This document shows, piece by piece, positions 16,645 to 24,879 of a stretch of 47,463 bases of DNA. The translations under genes and the position numbers were made by a program. Location: NCBI GenBank assembly GCA_934757865.1, contig CAKVLS010000007.1, positions 1-47,463 on the forward strand. Direction: 5' to 3'. The notes under the pieces were generated by a model. It was not told the DNA's origin. It was given only the letters and a program-made list of their open reading frames with translations, and made no database searches. Source of the DNA: an uncultured Clostridia bacterium. Its GTDB lineage: Bacteria > Bacillota > Clostridia > Christensenellales > UBA1242. Positions within the stretch are counted from its first letter, which is position 1. Each line of letters starts with the position of its first letter.

Positions 16645-17877
16645 TTATTCTGTACCGACAGTAGTGTTGTCGTGAGTCCTATCCTGAAGAGCAGGTATAG
16701 GGCTCTTTTTGTCTTCATATCTATAGTCTTTGCCAAATTTTTTGATATACGCTTCAATCACTGCATGGCTTGCGACATCTTTTGTATCGCCGTTTATTGT
16801 CTTTAGATGGCTAAAGTACCTAAAATCTTTTGGCAAATCTTTTGCCTTGACATACTTTTCTTTGTCGCAGGTATAGTCTGCGGTCAAAAGCACTTTTCTA
16901 ATATATTCTTTGTTGCCGCCAAATACAAGAAGTTTAGGAAACTCTGGGTTTGGGATTATTTTTGTATAAGATTTTTTCTTGTATTTTTCAAGCAGCTCCG
17001 CAACCTTCTTTAGATGCGCAACCTCCATTTCAAAGTGCTCTCGCCAGATATTTTTTATATACTCATCACTCTCATCGTTCATAACCGAAAAATATAGATA
17101 GCACTCAGTATACTCGTGCATCAACCATTGCTCAAGCCATGGAAGTGTTGGGTCTTTTAGGCTTTCGTATTGAGTAACATGTTCTTCTTCTACCATAGCT
17201 ATCTCGCTAAATAACCTTCTACCAAGATTGTTTTTGTACATTTGAGCCATGTTCATATAGAAGTTCATTGTTTGCTGCTCGGCGGCTGTTATTATATTGC
17301 CGACAAGTTTAGTATACATATCTGCATTTTTTGGCATAGGCAAACGCACATTGTCTATTGGATATCTATGCTCGTTAATTGTAGGTCTGCCGGGAGTAAT
17401 CTCAGTGTACTTGCCCACCATACAATCAGCGTCTATGCCGTAGTCCATTTTTAGAAGATTGGCAAATCTATATAGATGGTCAAAGTCTTCAAGTAGTGCA
17501 AAGTCAAGTGCGGCTTTGGTATTCTCGCAAGATGTGTTTTGGGCAAGTATTGCCGTTAGGTCAATGGCTAGCTGCTCATAGGCTATCGTTTCTTCTAGCA
17601 TATTTTCATTGATAGGTTTTAGGCAGCTGATACGCTTTTGTTGCTGTTGCTCTTGGGCACGAACTATTGCAATCTCTCTTTTTAGTTCTGGATTGTCGCA
17701 GTTCCTTGCAAATTGATGCAAAAACCAGTTTGACTCAAACTCTGTGCCGTTCATAAGAATAATTCTAACCTTGGTGTAAGGCGAAACTTTTTTCTTGTCA
17801 TAAGACTTGGGATACATTTTTTGCCAGTTCATAAAATAACTGTCTAGCTCTTTTGTGGCGTAAGTAAATGGGTTCAT
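16645..17877 (-). CDS. Ferritin-like diiron protein with an extra helix pair
   Basis: A 410-residue protein with a ferritin-like pattern. A full four-helix diiron site can be read as E200, E230xxH233, E255 or E258, and E285xxH288. An additional N-terminal hairpin carries E101 and D131xxH134, which resembles half of another site. The last 110 residues are unrelated and not recognised. By family it may bind iron or manganese and act in peroxide or oxygen handling; the substrate is unknown. GGAGAAAAATT precedes the ATG. It is convergent with rplA and divergent from the 18048 gene. Confidence 0.7.
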   Translation of the reverse strand: MNPFTYATKELDSYFMNWQKMYPKSYDKKKVSPYTKVRIILMNGTEFESNWFLHQFARNCDNPELKREIAIVRAQEQQQQKRISCLKPINENMLEETIAYEQLAIDLTAILAQNTSCENTKAALDFALLEDFDHLYRFANLLKMDYGIDADCMVGKYTEITPGRPTINEHRYPIDNVRLPMPKNADMYTKLVGNIITAAEQQTMNFYMNMAQMYKNNLGRRLFSEIAMVEEEHVTQYESLKDPTLPWLEQWLMHEYTECYLYFSVMNDESDEYIKNIWREHFEMEVAHLKKVAELLEKYKKKSYTKIIPNPEFPKLLVFGGNKEYIRKVLLTADYTCDKEKYVKAKDLPKDFRYFSHLKTINGDTKDVASHAVIEAYIKKFGKDYRYEDKKSPIPALQDRTHDNTTVGTE

Positions 17878-17987
17878 AATTTTTCTCCTTCAACTCTTTA
17901 ATTTTTGACGACAAACGGCTTAAATATTCAATAATCAATAAATATTTTTTATTTGTTCAATTATCTAACGATTTTTGTCGATTTTTT

Positions 17988-18015
17988 AGTCAAAAGTTAA
18001 TATTAGTTTAATATT
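17988..18015 (+). promoter_or_regulatory. Possible promoter of the 18048 gene
   Basis: TAGTCA and TAATAT with 16 bases between them, about 30 bases before the start codon. It is weaker than most others here. Confidence 0.45.
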
Positions 18016-18047
18016 TGGTCAATAAAATAACTGCAGGAGACTAAATA

Positions 18048-20147
18048 ATGAAGCAAAAAGTTTTGATGACATACATAGAGTCTGGTATGGGACATATAAC
18101 ATCAATTAAATCTATATCAGATAACTTCCATAGATTGTACGGAGACCAGTTCGATATTGATGACTGCTATATCATGAAGGAAGACGGCGATAAAGTCCTT
18201 ATGAACTGGGAGAAGTTTGTCATCAAACAAACGCAAAGAACCAACAAAGTTAGAGGCTATGGCAATTTTGTTTTTGGTATCATGACTATGTTTGGTGGCG
18301 TGCACTTTTTGAGAGCGACACATAGGACGATATTTTTGAGAGCTTGCAACCATATGATAAAAGCTTTTGAAAAGAGAAACCCTGACATAATAGTTAGTAC
18401 ACACTACTTCATCACATATTGCGCACTAGAGTATAAGAGAAAGTATAACAAAAATGTCAAAGTCGTAACTTACAACCCAGATAACAATGTTCACTGCTGG
18501 TGGGACAATAGAGAGCACCTATTTATCGTCAACAATGAGTCTGCATATTATGAGGCTATCGGCAAACGCAAGTTTAATCCTGCAACTGTTAAACAAGTTA
18601 AGTTTACTGCAAGGGACGAGATTATTAACGCCAACGGCACAAAAGAGGAATATAGAGAAAAGTTTGGTATTCCGCAAGATAAGTTTTGTGTCATAGTCGC
18701 TGATGGCGCTTATGCTATGGGCAAGGCAAAAGATGTTGTAGATGAACTTTTGAAAAGCGACAAGGAGATGACTATATTATTCCTTGCGGGCAAAAATCAA
18801 AAGTTGTTTAACAAATATACCGCTCTAAAAGATAGCGGCAAGATTAAAAGCAATATCAACTTAGTCGTTTTACCATTTAAGAGCAATATATATGAGTATT
18901 ATAGAGCGAGCGACTTATTCATAACCAAGGCCGGACCTAATGCTATATTAGATAGTGTGTTTATGAACACTCCTATCATAGCTGACTACTACGCACACCC
19001 AATCGAAAAAGCTACTAAGAACTTGTTTGTCAATGACTTAGGCGTAGGACTATATCTTAATAAGCCTAAAAAGATTAAAAAGGCTGTTGAGTATTTTATA
19101 GACAATCCCGACAAGTTGGAGCCTTATATCGAAAATACCAAAAAGATAGACAAGCACAACAACGGCGGCGAACTTGCGGCAAAATATATCTACGAAGAGA
19201 GTCTTAGAAAGGAAATATTTGCCACTCGCAGTGATTACACTAACTACCTATACGAACTTGCGAGCGAAGAAAAGTTTGATACTTTCACAACTCCAATAAA
19301 TTACAACAACCAAAAGAAAAATATCTCTTATGACAAGATTAAGAATAAAGGTATTTTGTCTAAGGTATATAGCAAGATTGTTAAGGGTACTCTAAAAATT
19401 TTTGGACCTATCATTAACCACTTAGGATTTGGTATTAAGGTAAAAGGCAAGAAAAATCTAAAAGGTGTTAAGAGTGGTATAACTATCAGTAACCATGTAC
19501 ACCAGCTAGATTGCTTGTGGAATATGGAGGCTTTGTATAACAAAAAGGTATATATAACAGGTGCTCCACATAACTTCAAAGAAGGTTTCTTTGGCGCTAC
19601 TATGGAGGCGGGCGGTTTTATACCACTTACTACTTCATTTAGCGAGAGCAAAAAGTTCTCTGAGTATATTTCTAGCGTGCTAAAAGAAGGCGGCTTTATT
19701 CACTTTTACCCAGAGCAAGCTCTTTGGTATAAGTACGAGCAGTCAAGACCTTTTAAGAAAGGTGCATTTTATTACGCTAGCCAAAATAATGTGCCTATCA
19801 TACCTATCATTATTTGCTTTAGAAAATCGCTATTCCACAAAACTGCTGTAACGCTTAATATCTGTAAGCCAATTTATCCAGACGAAAATTTGAGTGCAAA
19901 AGAAAATTGTGAAATGATGCTAAAAAAAGCTCAAAGCGTCTATGATAATGAGATAATCAAATTTTATAAATATGACGAAGAAAATTATTCTATGACTGAG
20001 GTCCAAAAACGCAATAGTGGTAAGGAAAAACTAAAAGAGACTAAAATATCATCAAAAGGCGCAGAAGAAAAGAGCTTAGAAAACAATGAGCAAAATGCCA
20101 ATATAATAGAGATAGAAGAACCTCAACAGAAAGTTATAAACAAATAA
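18048..20147 (+). CDS. Glycosyltransferase-acyltransferase fusion (MGDG-synthase-like plus PlsC-like)
   Basis: A 699-residue fusion. Residues 1 to about 400 match the MGDG synthase / processive diacylglycerol glucosyltransferase family (GT28-like): GMGHITS near residue 14 and the sugar-nucleotide loop TKAGPNAILDSV from 293. Residues about 440-640 are a PlsC-type 1-acylglycerol-3-phosphate acyltransferase: H483-x4-D488 within NHVHQLD, FIPL, and YPEQALW at 554-560 in place of the usual PEG motif. The last 60 residues are polar. Together they could make and glycosylate membrane lipid on the inner face of the membrane; the joint product is inference. It has a GCAGGAG site and its own terminator. 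Confidence 0.87.
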   Translation: MKQKVLMTYIESGMGHITSIKSISDNFHRLYGDQFDIDDCYIMKEDGDKVLMNWEKFVIKQTQRTNKVRGYGNFVFGIMTMFGGVHFLRATHRTIFLRACNHMIKAFEKRNPDIIVSTHYFITYCALEYKRKYNKNVKVVTYNPDNNVHCWWDNREHLFIVNNESAYYEAIGKRKFNPATVKQVKFTARDEIINANGTKEEYREKFGIPQDKFCVIVADGAYAMGKAKDVVDELLKSDKEMTILFLAGKNQKLFNKYTALKDSGKIKSNINLVVLPFKSNIYEYYRASDLFITKAGPNAILDSVFMNTPIIADYYAHPIEKATKNLFVNDLGVGLYLNKPKKIKKAVEYFIDNPDKLEPYIENTKKIDKHNNGGELAAKYIYEESLRKEIFATRSDYTNYLYELASEEKFDTFTTPINYNNQKKNISYDKIKNKGILSKVYSKIVKGTLKIFGPIINHLGFGIKVKGKKNLKGVKSGITISNHVHQLDCLWNMEALYNKKVYITGAPHNFKEGFFGATMEAGGFIPLTTSFSESKKFSEYISSVLKEGGFIHFYPEQALWYKYEQSRPFKKGAFYYASQNNVPIIPIIICFRKSLFHKTAVTLNICKPIYPDENLSAKENCEMMLKKAQSVYDNEIIKFYKYDEENYSMTEVQKRNSGKEKLKETKISSKGAEEKSLENNEQNANIIEIEEPQQKVINK

Positions 20148-20151
20148 TAAA

Positions 20152-20180
20152 AATCCCCATATTATGTGGGGATTTTTTAT
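20152..20180 (+). terminator. Terminator after the 18048 gene
   Basis: A perfect stem AATCCCCA/TGGGGATT is followed by a T run. Confidence 0.92.
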
Positions 20181-20192
20181 TACTATTTCATC

Positions 20193-20221
20193 TTGAAAAT
20201 ATAATAGTTTTTTGCTAAAAT
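20193..20221 (+). promoter_or_regulatory. Promoter of the GNAT gene
   Basis: TTGAAA, 17 bases, TAAAAT, with an extended -10 TGC before the hexamer. Confidence 0.75.
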
Positions 20222-20238
20222 AATATTAGGTGAAAATT

Positions 20239-20931
20239 ATGGATATGTTTACTTTTGTTAGCAAAGAAGATTTGGAATATCTTTATCCAAGGATTGCTAC
20301 ATTTATACCTTTTGACGACCCACGAGATACAAGAACTGATTCTAGTGGCATAAGGCTTAGAGATAAGACTTATCTTATCTGTGGCGGGAATTACGGCGAA
20401 GAAAAATTTTTGTATACCGATGTTGGAGAAGATACATATAAGCAGATAGGCTCTATAGAGTATGATAGAGAGGCTCATAACGGCAAGCCATGTATGAAAA
20501 TTTGGTATTTGCATGTTATGGACGAATACCAAAGACTAGGTCTTGCTACTATGTTAATAGCCAGCGTAAAAAACGAGTGCCAAGAGAAGAGTATAACTAC
20601 TTTGACATTGGACGCTGCTCGTAGGTATAAGAGAAAAGACGACCATTATAAGAGATCATATCCAAACGCTGAGGACGATGGAAAAACTTTTTATAATGCT
20701 AACTTAAAGTTTTATGAGAGCCTTGGCTTTAAGATAGATAGAGAGCATAAGTTTTATAAAGAGAATATGGAAGAGAACTTTATGGACAGTATGCCAATAC
20801 CTATGGTATGTGAGCTTGACGATATTGTATGCCCAGAGAGTGCCAAGTGCCAGACTATTGATAAAACAATAGAAAAGTCAATATTACAACAGCCTAACAA
20901 AAACAAACAGCAAGAGGGCCCTTGTCAATAA
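20239..20931 (+). CDS. GNAT-family N-acetyltransferase
   Basis: A 230-residue protein. The acetyl-CoA-binding motif A is visible as MKIWYLHVMDEYQRLGLATM (QxxGxA core), followed by helix and strand ending TLTLDAA; NLKFYESLGFKID is the typical C-terminal GNAT motif. The substrate cannot be read. I place the start at the ATG at 20239, because the AGGTGA site fits it; a GTG at 20230 overlaps that site. The C-terminal 50 residues are polar with several cysteines and not part of the fold. Confidence 0.8.
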   Translation: MDMFTFVSKEDLEYLYPRIATFIPFDDPRDTRTDSSGIRLRDKTYLICGGNYGEEKFLYTDVGEDTYKQIGSIEYDREAHNGKPCMKIWYLHVMDEYQRLGLATMLIASVKNECQEKSITTLTLDAARRYKRKDDHYKRSYPNAEDDGKTFYNANLKFYESLGFKIDREHKFYKENMEENFMDSMPIPMVCELDDIVCPESAKCQTIDKTIEKSILQQPNKNKQQEGPCQ

Positions 20932-20957
20932 GTTATACAAAATTTTTTAGTTTCCTA

Positions 20958-20986
20958 TTGAAAATGACTTTTCAATATGGTAAAAT
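20958..20986 (+). promoter_or_regulatory. Promoter of ndk
   Basis: TTGAAA at 20958-20963 and TAAAAT at 20981-20986, 17 bases apart. Confidence 0.8.
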
Positions 20987-21008
20987 AAAAGGGTAGGGAG
21001 ATTATTTT

Positions 21009-21521
21009 ATGGAACAAGAAATATTTATGGCAATTAAGCCAGGTGATGCAAGAATCAAAGCAGTAAGGAAATATGTTAAGAACGAACTTCAAGACGCTGG
21101 TTTTGAAATAGAAGAAAGTGGTTTTTATCAATATGACGGAAATAGCGCTGATAAGCACTATGCACATTTGGTAAAAGAACCTTTTTATCCTTCAATAAAA
21201 GAATATATGACTAGTGACGTATGTTTTGGTATGATAGTCAAAGGCGAAAATGCTATTGAAGTAATACATAATAAAATGGTAGGTAGCACTAAAAATCCTA
21301 ACCCAGGAACTATGAGATACGAAATTCCAAAAATGCTTGGCAGAGAACCACAAGTAACAGCCAATGTTATTCATTCTTCTGATAGTGAAGAGGCAGCAGA
21401 GTTAGAGATTGGCATTTTTAGAGAAAGAAGGCAGGCTTATATAGAAGAGCACGGGGAGAATTATAAACCTAGCGATTTAGAGCCAGCTAAAACTCAAAAA
21501 GCCGCTGAGCTTACTATGTAA
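21009..21521 (+). CDS. ndk: Nucleoside diphosphate kinase (divergent)
   Basis: Ndk moves the gamma phosphate of ATP to nucleoside diphosphates through a phosphohistidine. The 170-residue protein shows the family in order: KPGDARI near the start (KPDGV in most), PFYPSIKEYMTS, HNKMVGSTKNPNPGTMRYEI and the active site ANVIHSSDSEEAAELEI with catalytic H122. The usual NxxHGSDS has Ser for Gly here. It is about 30 residues longer than typical, with a polar C-terminal tail. Own promoter and terminator, GTAGGGAG ribosome site. Confidence 0.88.
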   Translation: MEQEIFMAIKPGDARIKAVRKYVKNELQDAGFEIEESGFYQYDGNSADKHYAHLVKEPFYPSIKEYMTSDVCFGMIVKGENAIEVIHNKMVGSTKNPNPGTMRYEIPKMLGREPQVTANVIHSSDSEEAAELEIGIFRERRQAYIEEHGENYKPSDLEPAKTQKAAELTM

Positions 21522-21533
21522 TTAAATAAAAGG

Positions 21534-21564
21534 CACTAATTAAATTTTTAGTTAGTGTTTTTTT
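21534..21564 (+). terminator. Terminator after ndk
   Basis: CACTAA pairs with TTAGTG around an inner TAAA/TTTA stem, followed by seven T. Confidence 0.82.
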
Positions 21565-21595
21565 ATTTTGTGTCCCAAAAATTATTCCAAATACA

Positions 21596-21623
21596 TTGAA
21601 AAAAACTCATTTTGTGATATAAT
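21596..21623 (+). promoter_or_regulatory. Promoter of the rdgB-gtrA fusion gene
   Basis: TTGAAA, 16 bases, TATAAT with an extended -10 (TGATATAAT). Confidence 0.85.
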
Positions 21624-21646
21624 ATGTGCATTATTAGGAGAAAAAT

Positions 21647-22711
21647 ATGCAAAAGTTAGTGCTTGCATCTTCCAACAAAGGTAAAATAGCTGAGTTTAAG
21701 CAAATTTTCAAGGGCTATGAAATAGTGCCAATGGAGGAGCTTGGATTTACAGAGGACATTGTTGAAGATGGAAAAACATTTTTCGAAAACGCACTTATTA
21801 AGGCAAAAGCCGTGAGTAAGTTTTTGAAAGACAAAAATCTTGAGTATCCAGTTATCGCAGATGATAGCGGACTATGTGTCAATGCCCTAAACGGCGAGCC
21901 TGGAATATACAGTGCAAGATATGCAGGTGACCATGATATTAAGGGCAATAGAAAGAAACTTCTTGACAACCTAAAAGGGAAGGATGACAGGTCAGCATAT
22001 TTTAATTGCACACTTGTTATGTATATGCCAAATGACGATTGTATCTTTGCCGAGGGCAAGACTTGTGGCAAGATTACCGAAAAGGAAATGGGAGAGAGCG
22101 GATTTGCTTATGACTGCCTATTTATGAGCGATGACCTTGGTAAGACTTTCGGCGAGGCAACAAGTGAGGAGAAAAATAAAGTTTCTCACAGGTCTCGTGC
22201 TATCAAAAACTTGCTAGCCGAATACAAAAAGTATTGCAAAACTCATAAAGCGGAAGTAAAAGAAGTGGAGGAAGCTTCTCAAGAAAAAGCCCCTACCACA
22301 AAAAAACAAGAGTTTTGGCGTGCGTTTAAGTTTTTGCTATTTTCTGTTTCAGCAGGTGTAATACAAATTGGTACATTTACACTTCTTAACGAACTTGTAA
22401 AATGGGGCTATTGGCCAAGTTATCTTATATCTCTTACATTGTCAGTGCTTTGGAACTTTACACTTAACCGTGAGTTTACATTTAAGTCTGCAAACAATAT
22501 ACCTATAGCAATGTTAAAAGTTTTAGCGTTCTATGCTGTCTTTACACCACTTTCTACTTGGTGGGGACAAGCACTTAGCGGAGTTATCAATGAATATATA
22601 ACTTTAGCTATAACTATGATTATTAACTTTGTTGGAGAATTTTTATATTGTAGATTCTTTGTATATGGTAAGAGCCTTGATACTAATAACAGGGCAAAAG
22701 GAGAAAAATAA
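21647..22711 (+). CDS. rdgB: RdgB-GtrA fusion: dITP/XTP pyrophosphatase plus GtrA-like membrane domain
   Basis: A 354-residue fusion. Residues 1 to about 195 are an RdgB/HAM1 pyrophosphatase that hydrolyses dITP and XTP to keep deaminated purines out of nucleic acid: SSNKGK (8-13), ADDSGL (71-76, catalytic Asp) and SHRSRA (180-185). After a polar linker, residues about 222-345 are a GtrA-family domain with four membrane helices (FKFLLFSVSAGVIQIGTF, SYLISLTLSVLWNFTLNREF and two more). GtrA proteins are linked to moving lipid-bound sugars for cell-surface glycans. I know no reason for the two to be joined. The stop overlaps the next start (TAATG). Confidence 0.92.
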   Translation: MQKLVLASSNKGKIAEFKQIFKGYEIVPMEELGFTEDIVEDGKTFFENALIKAKAVSKFLKDKNLEYPVIADDSGLCVNALNGEPGIYSARYAGDHDIKGNRKKLLDNLKGKDDRSAYFNCTLVMYMPNDDCIFAEGKTCGKITEKEMGESGFAYDCLFMSDDLGKTFGEATSEEKNKVSHRSRAIKNLLAEYKKYCKTHKAEVKEVEEASQEKAPTTKKQEFWRAFKFLLFSVSAGVIQIGTFTLLNELVKWGYWPSYLISLTLSVLWNFTLNREFTFKSANNIPIAMLKVLAFYAVFTPLSTWWGQALSGVINEYITLAITMIINFVGEFLYCRFFVYGKSLDTNNRAKGEK

Positions 22712-23463
22712 TGATAATGTTTAGCATGGGTTCTGTAGGAACCAACAATAGACTAGTAACACCAAAGCAAAAGAAAAGGAGTCTAATAACTCTAATAGTT
22801 ATGGGGGCTATTATCTTTGTTATAGGTATGGGACTTTTGATAGGCTACTTTGTAGGTGGCAAAAATGACTATGTAGAGATCTCAACACCATTCTATTATA
22901 GATGTGATTATGTAGGTGGATCTAAGCCATACAATTATACAATCACTGGCGAAATAAAGAATAAAACTGACAGAGGTATCTATGTATCACTAAAAGGCGA
23001 GATAGAGGACTCTGAGCACAGAGGACTTTTTGATGATGAGCCAGGATATATTGAGGCTGGTGCAACTTATAGAGTAGAGCTTATACTAGAAGGCAACTAT
23101 GCATATGACGAAGTATCTCTTATAGAGGTAAGTGTTAACGGCGGAGCATATGAAACGCTTTATAGCTCAGATAGAGTATATATGTCATATATGGCTTATG
23201 GTTTGCTTGCTATAGGAGCAGCACTTACTGCTGGTTTTTCAGTAGGACTTGTAAAGCATAACAAAAAAGTTGCTGCTGGCGAGCTTACAGAAACAGCAAA
23301 CCAAGATGCTAATGGCTGGACTTCTATTGATGGTAAAGCTCCAGAGAAGACAGAAAATGCTCAAACAGATGCAAAAGAAGATAAAAAAGTATGCTCATAT
23401 TGCGGTACAAAGAATGACGCAAAAGCAGACAAATGTTCAGGTTGCGGCGGCAAACTTGATTAG
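22711..23463 (+). CDS. Two-TM protein with C-terminal zinc ribbon
   Basis: A 250-residue protein of unknown function. Membrane helices at about 26-49 and 163-182 enclose a strand-rich domain (about 55-155), probably outside the cell. The cytoplasmic tail ends in a zinc ribbon with C228, C231, C242 and C245. AAAGGAG lies seven bases before the ATG at 22711, which overlaps the rdgB-gtrA stop, so the two are coupled. Small zinc-ribbon tails of this sort are common in Clostridia membrane proteins. Confidence 0.8.
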   Translation: MIMFSMGSVGTNNRLVTPKQKKRSLITLIVMGAIIFVIGMGLLIGYFVGGKNDYVEISTPFYYRCDYVGGSKPYNYTITGEIKNKTDRGIYVSLKGEIEDSEHRGLFDDEPGYIEAGATYRVELILEGNYAYDEVSLIEVSVNGGAYETLYSSDRVYMSYMAYGLLAIGAALTAGFSVGLVKHNKKVAAGELTETANQDANGWTSIDGKAPEKTENAQTDAKEDKKVCSYCGTKNDAKADKCSGCGGKLD

Positions 23464-23478
23464 TATTTGATTATAAAA

Positions 23479-23511
23479 AGATTTATCCTACTAGGGTAAA
23501 TCTTTTTTTTG
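23479..23511 (+). terminator. Terminator after the zinc-ribbon membrane protein
   Basis: A 10-bp stem AGATTTATCC/GGGTAAATCT (one T-G pair) with loop TACTA, followed by a T run. Confidence 0.9.
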
Positions 23512-23515
23512 TGTC

Positions 23516-23544
23516 TTCACAAGGGTGCATTTTTGTGGTATACT
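23516..23544 (+). promoter_or_regulatory. Promoter of the 23563 gene
   Basis: TTCACA, 17 bases, TATACT with an extended -10 TGG. It starts inside the end of the previous terminator region. Confidence 0.7.
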
Positions 23545-23562
23545 AAAAATATAGAGGTAATA

Positions 23563-24144
23563 ATGAAAGTATATAGATATCTATGTGAAGACGAGTTAAA
23601 AAACTGGTTACAAGATGATACAAGTATGTTAGGTTCTAAATACGACAAAACTAAGGTTAGCAATAATCACAAGTACAAAGAATCTAAATTATATTTACAC
23701 TTTTTTGCTAAGATTGACGACTTATATTATATAAGGGGTCTAAAAAATAGCGAAAAAAAAGACTTTTATATTTGTTTATTTGATATCCCTGCTATCAAAC
23801 TTTTGCCACATATGGGTAAAGGTTATTATGATTCTAGAAGTTACGATTATTATGTGGAGACAGTAAGAGAGTTTGCACTACCTGTTAGCGACATTAAACC
23901 AAGTTATTTGCTATATTATATCAAAGATCAAAAGCGTGATATTACGCCACAAGATATTAAGGCGAGCATAGGGACGGCTAAACTTAAACATGATAAGAAG
24001 GTATACAAGTGCAGTGCGGTTGAGCTAAAAATTGCTGGCGTAGAAGATAGGGCCGGGGTGTTGAGCGCCGGCGTAGCAAAACCTAGCCAAATAGACACAG
24101 ATAAGCCTATTTTGCAAGAAAATGACAAAGTTAAGGCTATGTAA
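23563..24144 (+). CDS. Unrecognised 193-residue protein
   Basis: Function unknown. I start it at the ATG at 23563 (MKVYRYLCEDELKNWLQDD) with AGAGGT before it; the longer in-frame reading runs back through the promoter and is rejected. The first 125 residues look folded (YRYLCEDEL, KESKLYLHFFAKIDD, YICLFDIPA), followed by a polar tail from about 150. The shape weakly recalls small ADP-ribosyltransferase-like proteins, but I see no catalytic motif that would support this. It is soluble and lies directly upstream of the rplJ promoter. Confidence 0.7.
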   Translation: MKVYRYLCEDELKNWLQDDTSMLGSKYDKTKVSNNHKYKESKLYLHFFAKIDDLYYIRGLKNSEKKDFYICLFDIPAIKLLPHMGKGYYDSRSYDYYVETVREFALPVSDIKPSYLLYYIKDQKRDITPQDIKASIGTAKLKHDKKVYKCSAVELKIAGVEDRAGVLSAGVAKPSQIDTDKPILQENDKVKAM

Positions 24145-24162
24145 AAAATAGTTAAAAAACTG

Positions 24163-24190
24163 TTGACAAATGTATATAATATGATATAAT
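24163..24190 (+). promoter_or_regulatory. Promoter of rplJL
   Basis: TTGACA at 24163-24168, 16 bases, TATAAT at 24185-24190, with extended -10 (TGATATAAT). Confidence 0.88.
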
Positions 24191-24196
24191 TACATC

Positions 24197-24337
24197 GTTA
24201 AATAAATCTTTTGCCTAAGACCGCAAGTGAGCATATAGCTCGTAAGTCTTGCCGAGGTAAGTTATGAAGTGTTAATTCACCTTATGCTTATTTTTCGGCA
24301 TAAGGTTTTTTTAATAATTTGTAACAGGAGGATTACC
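24197..24337 (+). promoter_or_regulatory. L10 leader (autoregulatory r-protein leader)
   Basis: The leader RNA of rplJL. The conserved part runs about 24208-24262: CCTAAGACCGCAAGTGAGC, then TCTTGCCGAGGT. This fits the known L10 leader, in which the L10-L12 complex binds a kink-turn mimic of its 23S site. It is followed by a terminator at 24280-24312, so control is probably by attenuation. Confidence 0.88.
24280..24312 (+). terminator. Attenuator in the L10 leader
   Basis: A perfect 8-bp stem CCTTATGC/GCATAAGG followed by seven T, just before the rplJ ribosome binding site. Confidence 0.88.
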
Positions 24338-24820
24338 GTGAGTTCTAATTTAGACGCAAAGAAAGCTGTCGTTGAAGAAATCAAAGAGAAACTTCAAAAC
24401 AGCAAAGGTGTTGTTTTTGTTGAGTATAAAGGTATCAATGTTGAACAAGATACAGCTTTAAGAAAGAGCTGCAGAGAGAACAATGTTACTTACAAAGTAT
24501 ACAAAAACAGACTAATCGCAAAAGCTTTGGAAGAGCTAAACATTACTGGATATGATGCTAAACACCTAGAAGGAACAACAGCAGTAGCTTTTGGACCAGA
24601 CGAAGTAGCAGCTCCATCAGTAATCGGCAAACAAGCTAAAGAAAACAAAATCATAACAACTAAGTTCGGTATCGTTAACGGACAAGTAGTAGACGCTGCT
24701 CAAGTAGAAGTTCTATCTAATATCCCATCAAAAGATACACTTATTGCTATGCTTATGGGTATGCTTAAAGCTCCAGTTTCAGCTTTGGCAAGAGCATTAA
24801 ATGAAATAGCTAAAAAGTAA
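24338..24820 (+). CDS. rplJ: 50S ribosomal protein L10
   Basis: L10 forms the base of the stalk, carries L7/L12 dimers and represses its own operon. A GTG start at 24338 is chosen because AGGAGGA lies at 24327-24333 and the protein then begins SSNLDAKKAVVEEIKEKLQ, as in the family; the longer reading runs through the terminator. It has 160 residues. KGVVFVEYKGINVEQ, YKVYKNRLIAKALEE and LEGTTAVAFGPDEVAAP are typical, and the C-terminal helix binds L12. Confidence 0.97.
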   Translation: MSSNLDAKKAVVEEIKEKLQNSKGVVFVEYKGINVEQDTALRKSCRENNVTYKVYKNRLIAKALEELNITGYDAKHLEGTTAVAFGPDEVAAPSVIGKQAKENKIITTKFGIVNGQVVDAAQVEVLSNIPSKDTLIAMLMGMLKAPVSALARALNEIAKK

Positions 24821-24879
24821 GAAACTAAAAAATTAAAATAAAAAAAACAAAAAAATAAAATTATAAGGAGAAATTTAAA

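Noticed and set aside
24269..24337. Longer N terminus for L10
   Set aside because: The extra codons run through the L10-leader terminator; the GTG at 24338 has AGGAGGA and gives the usual L10 start.
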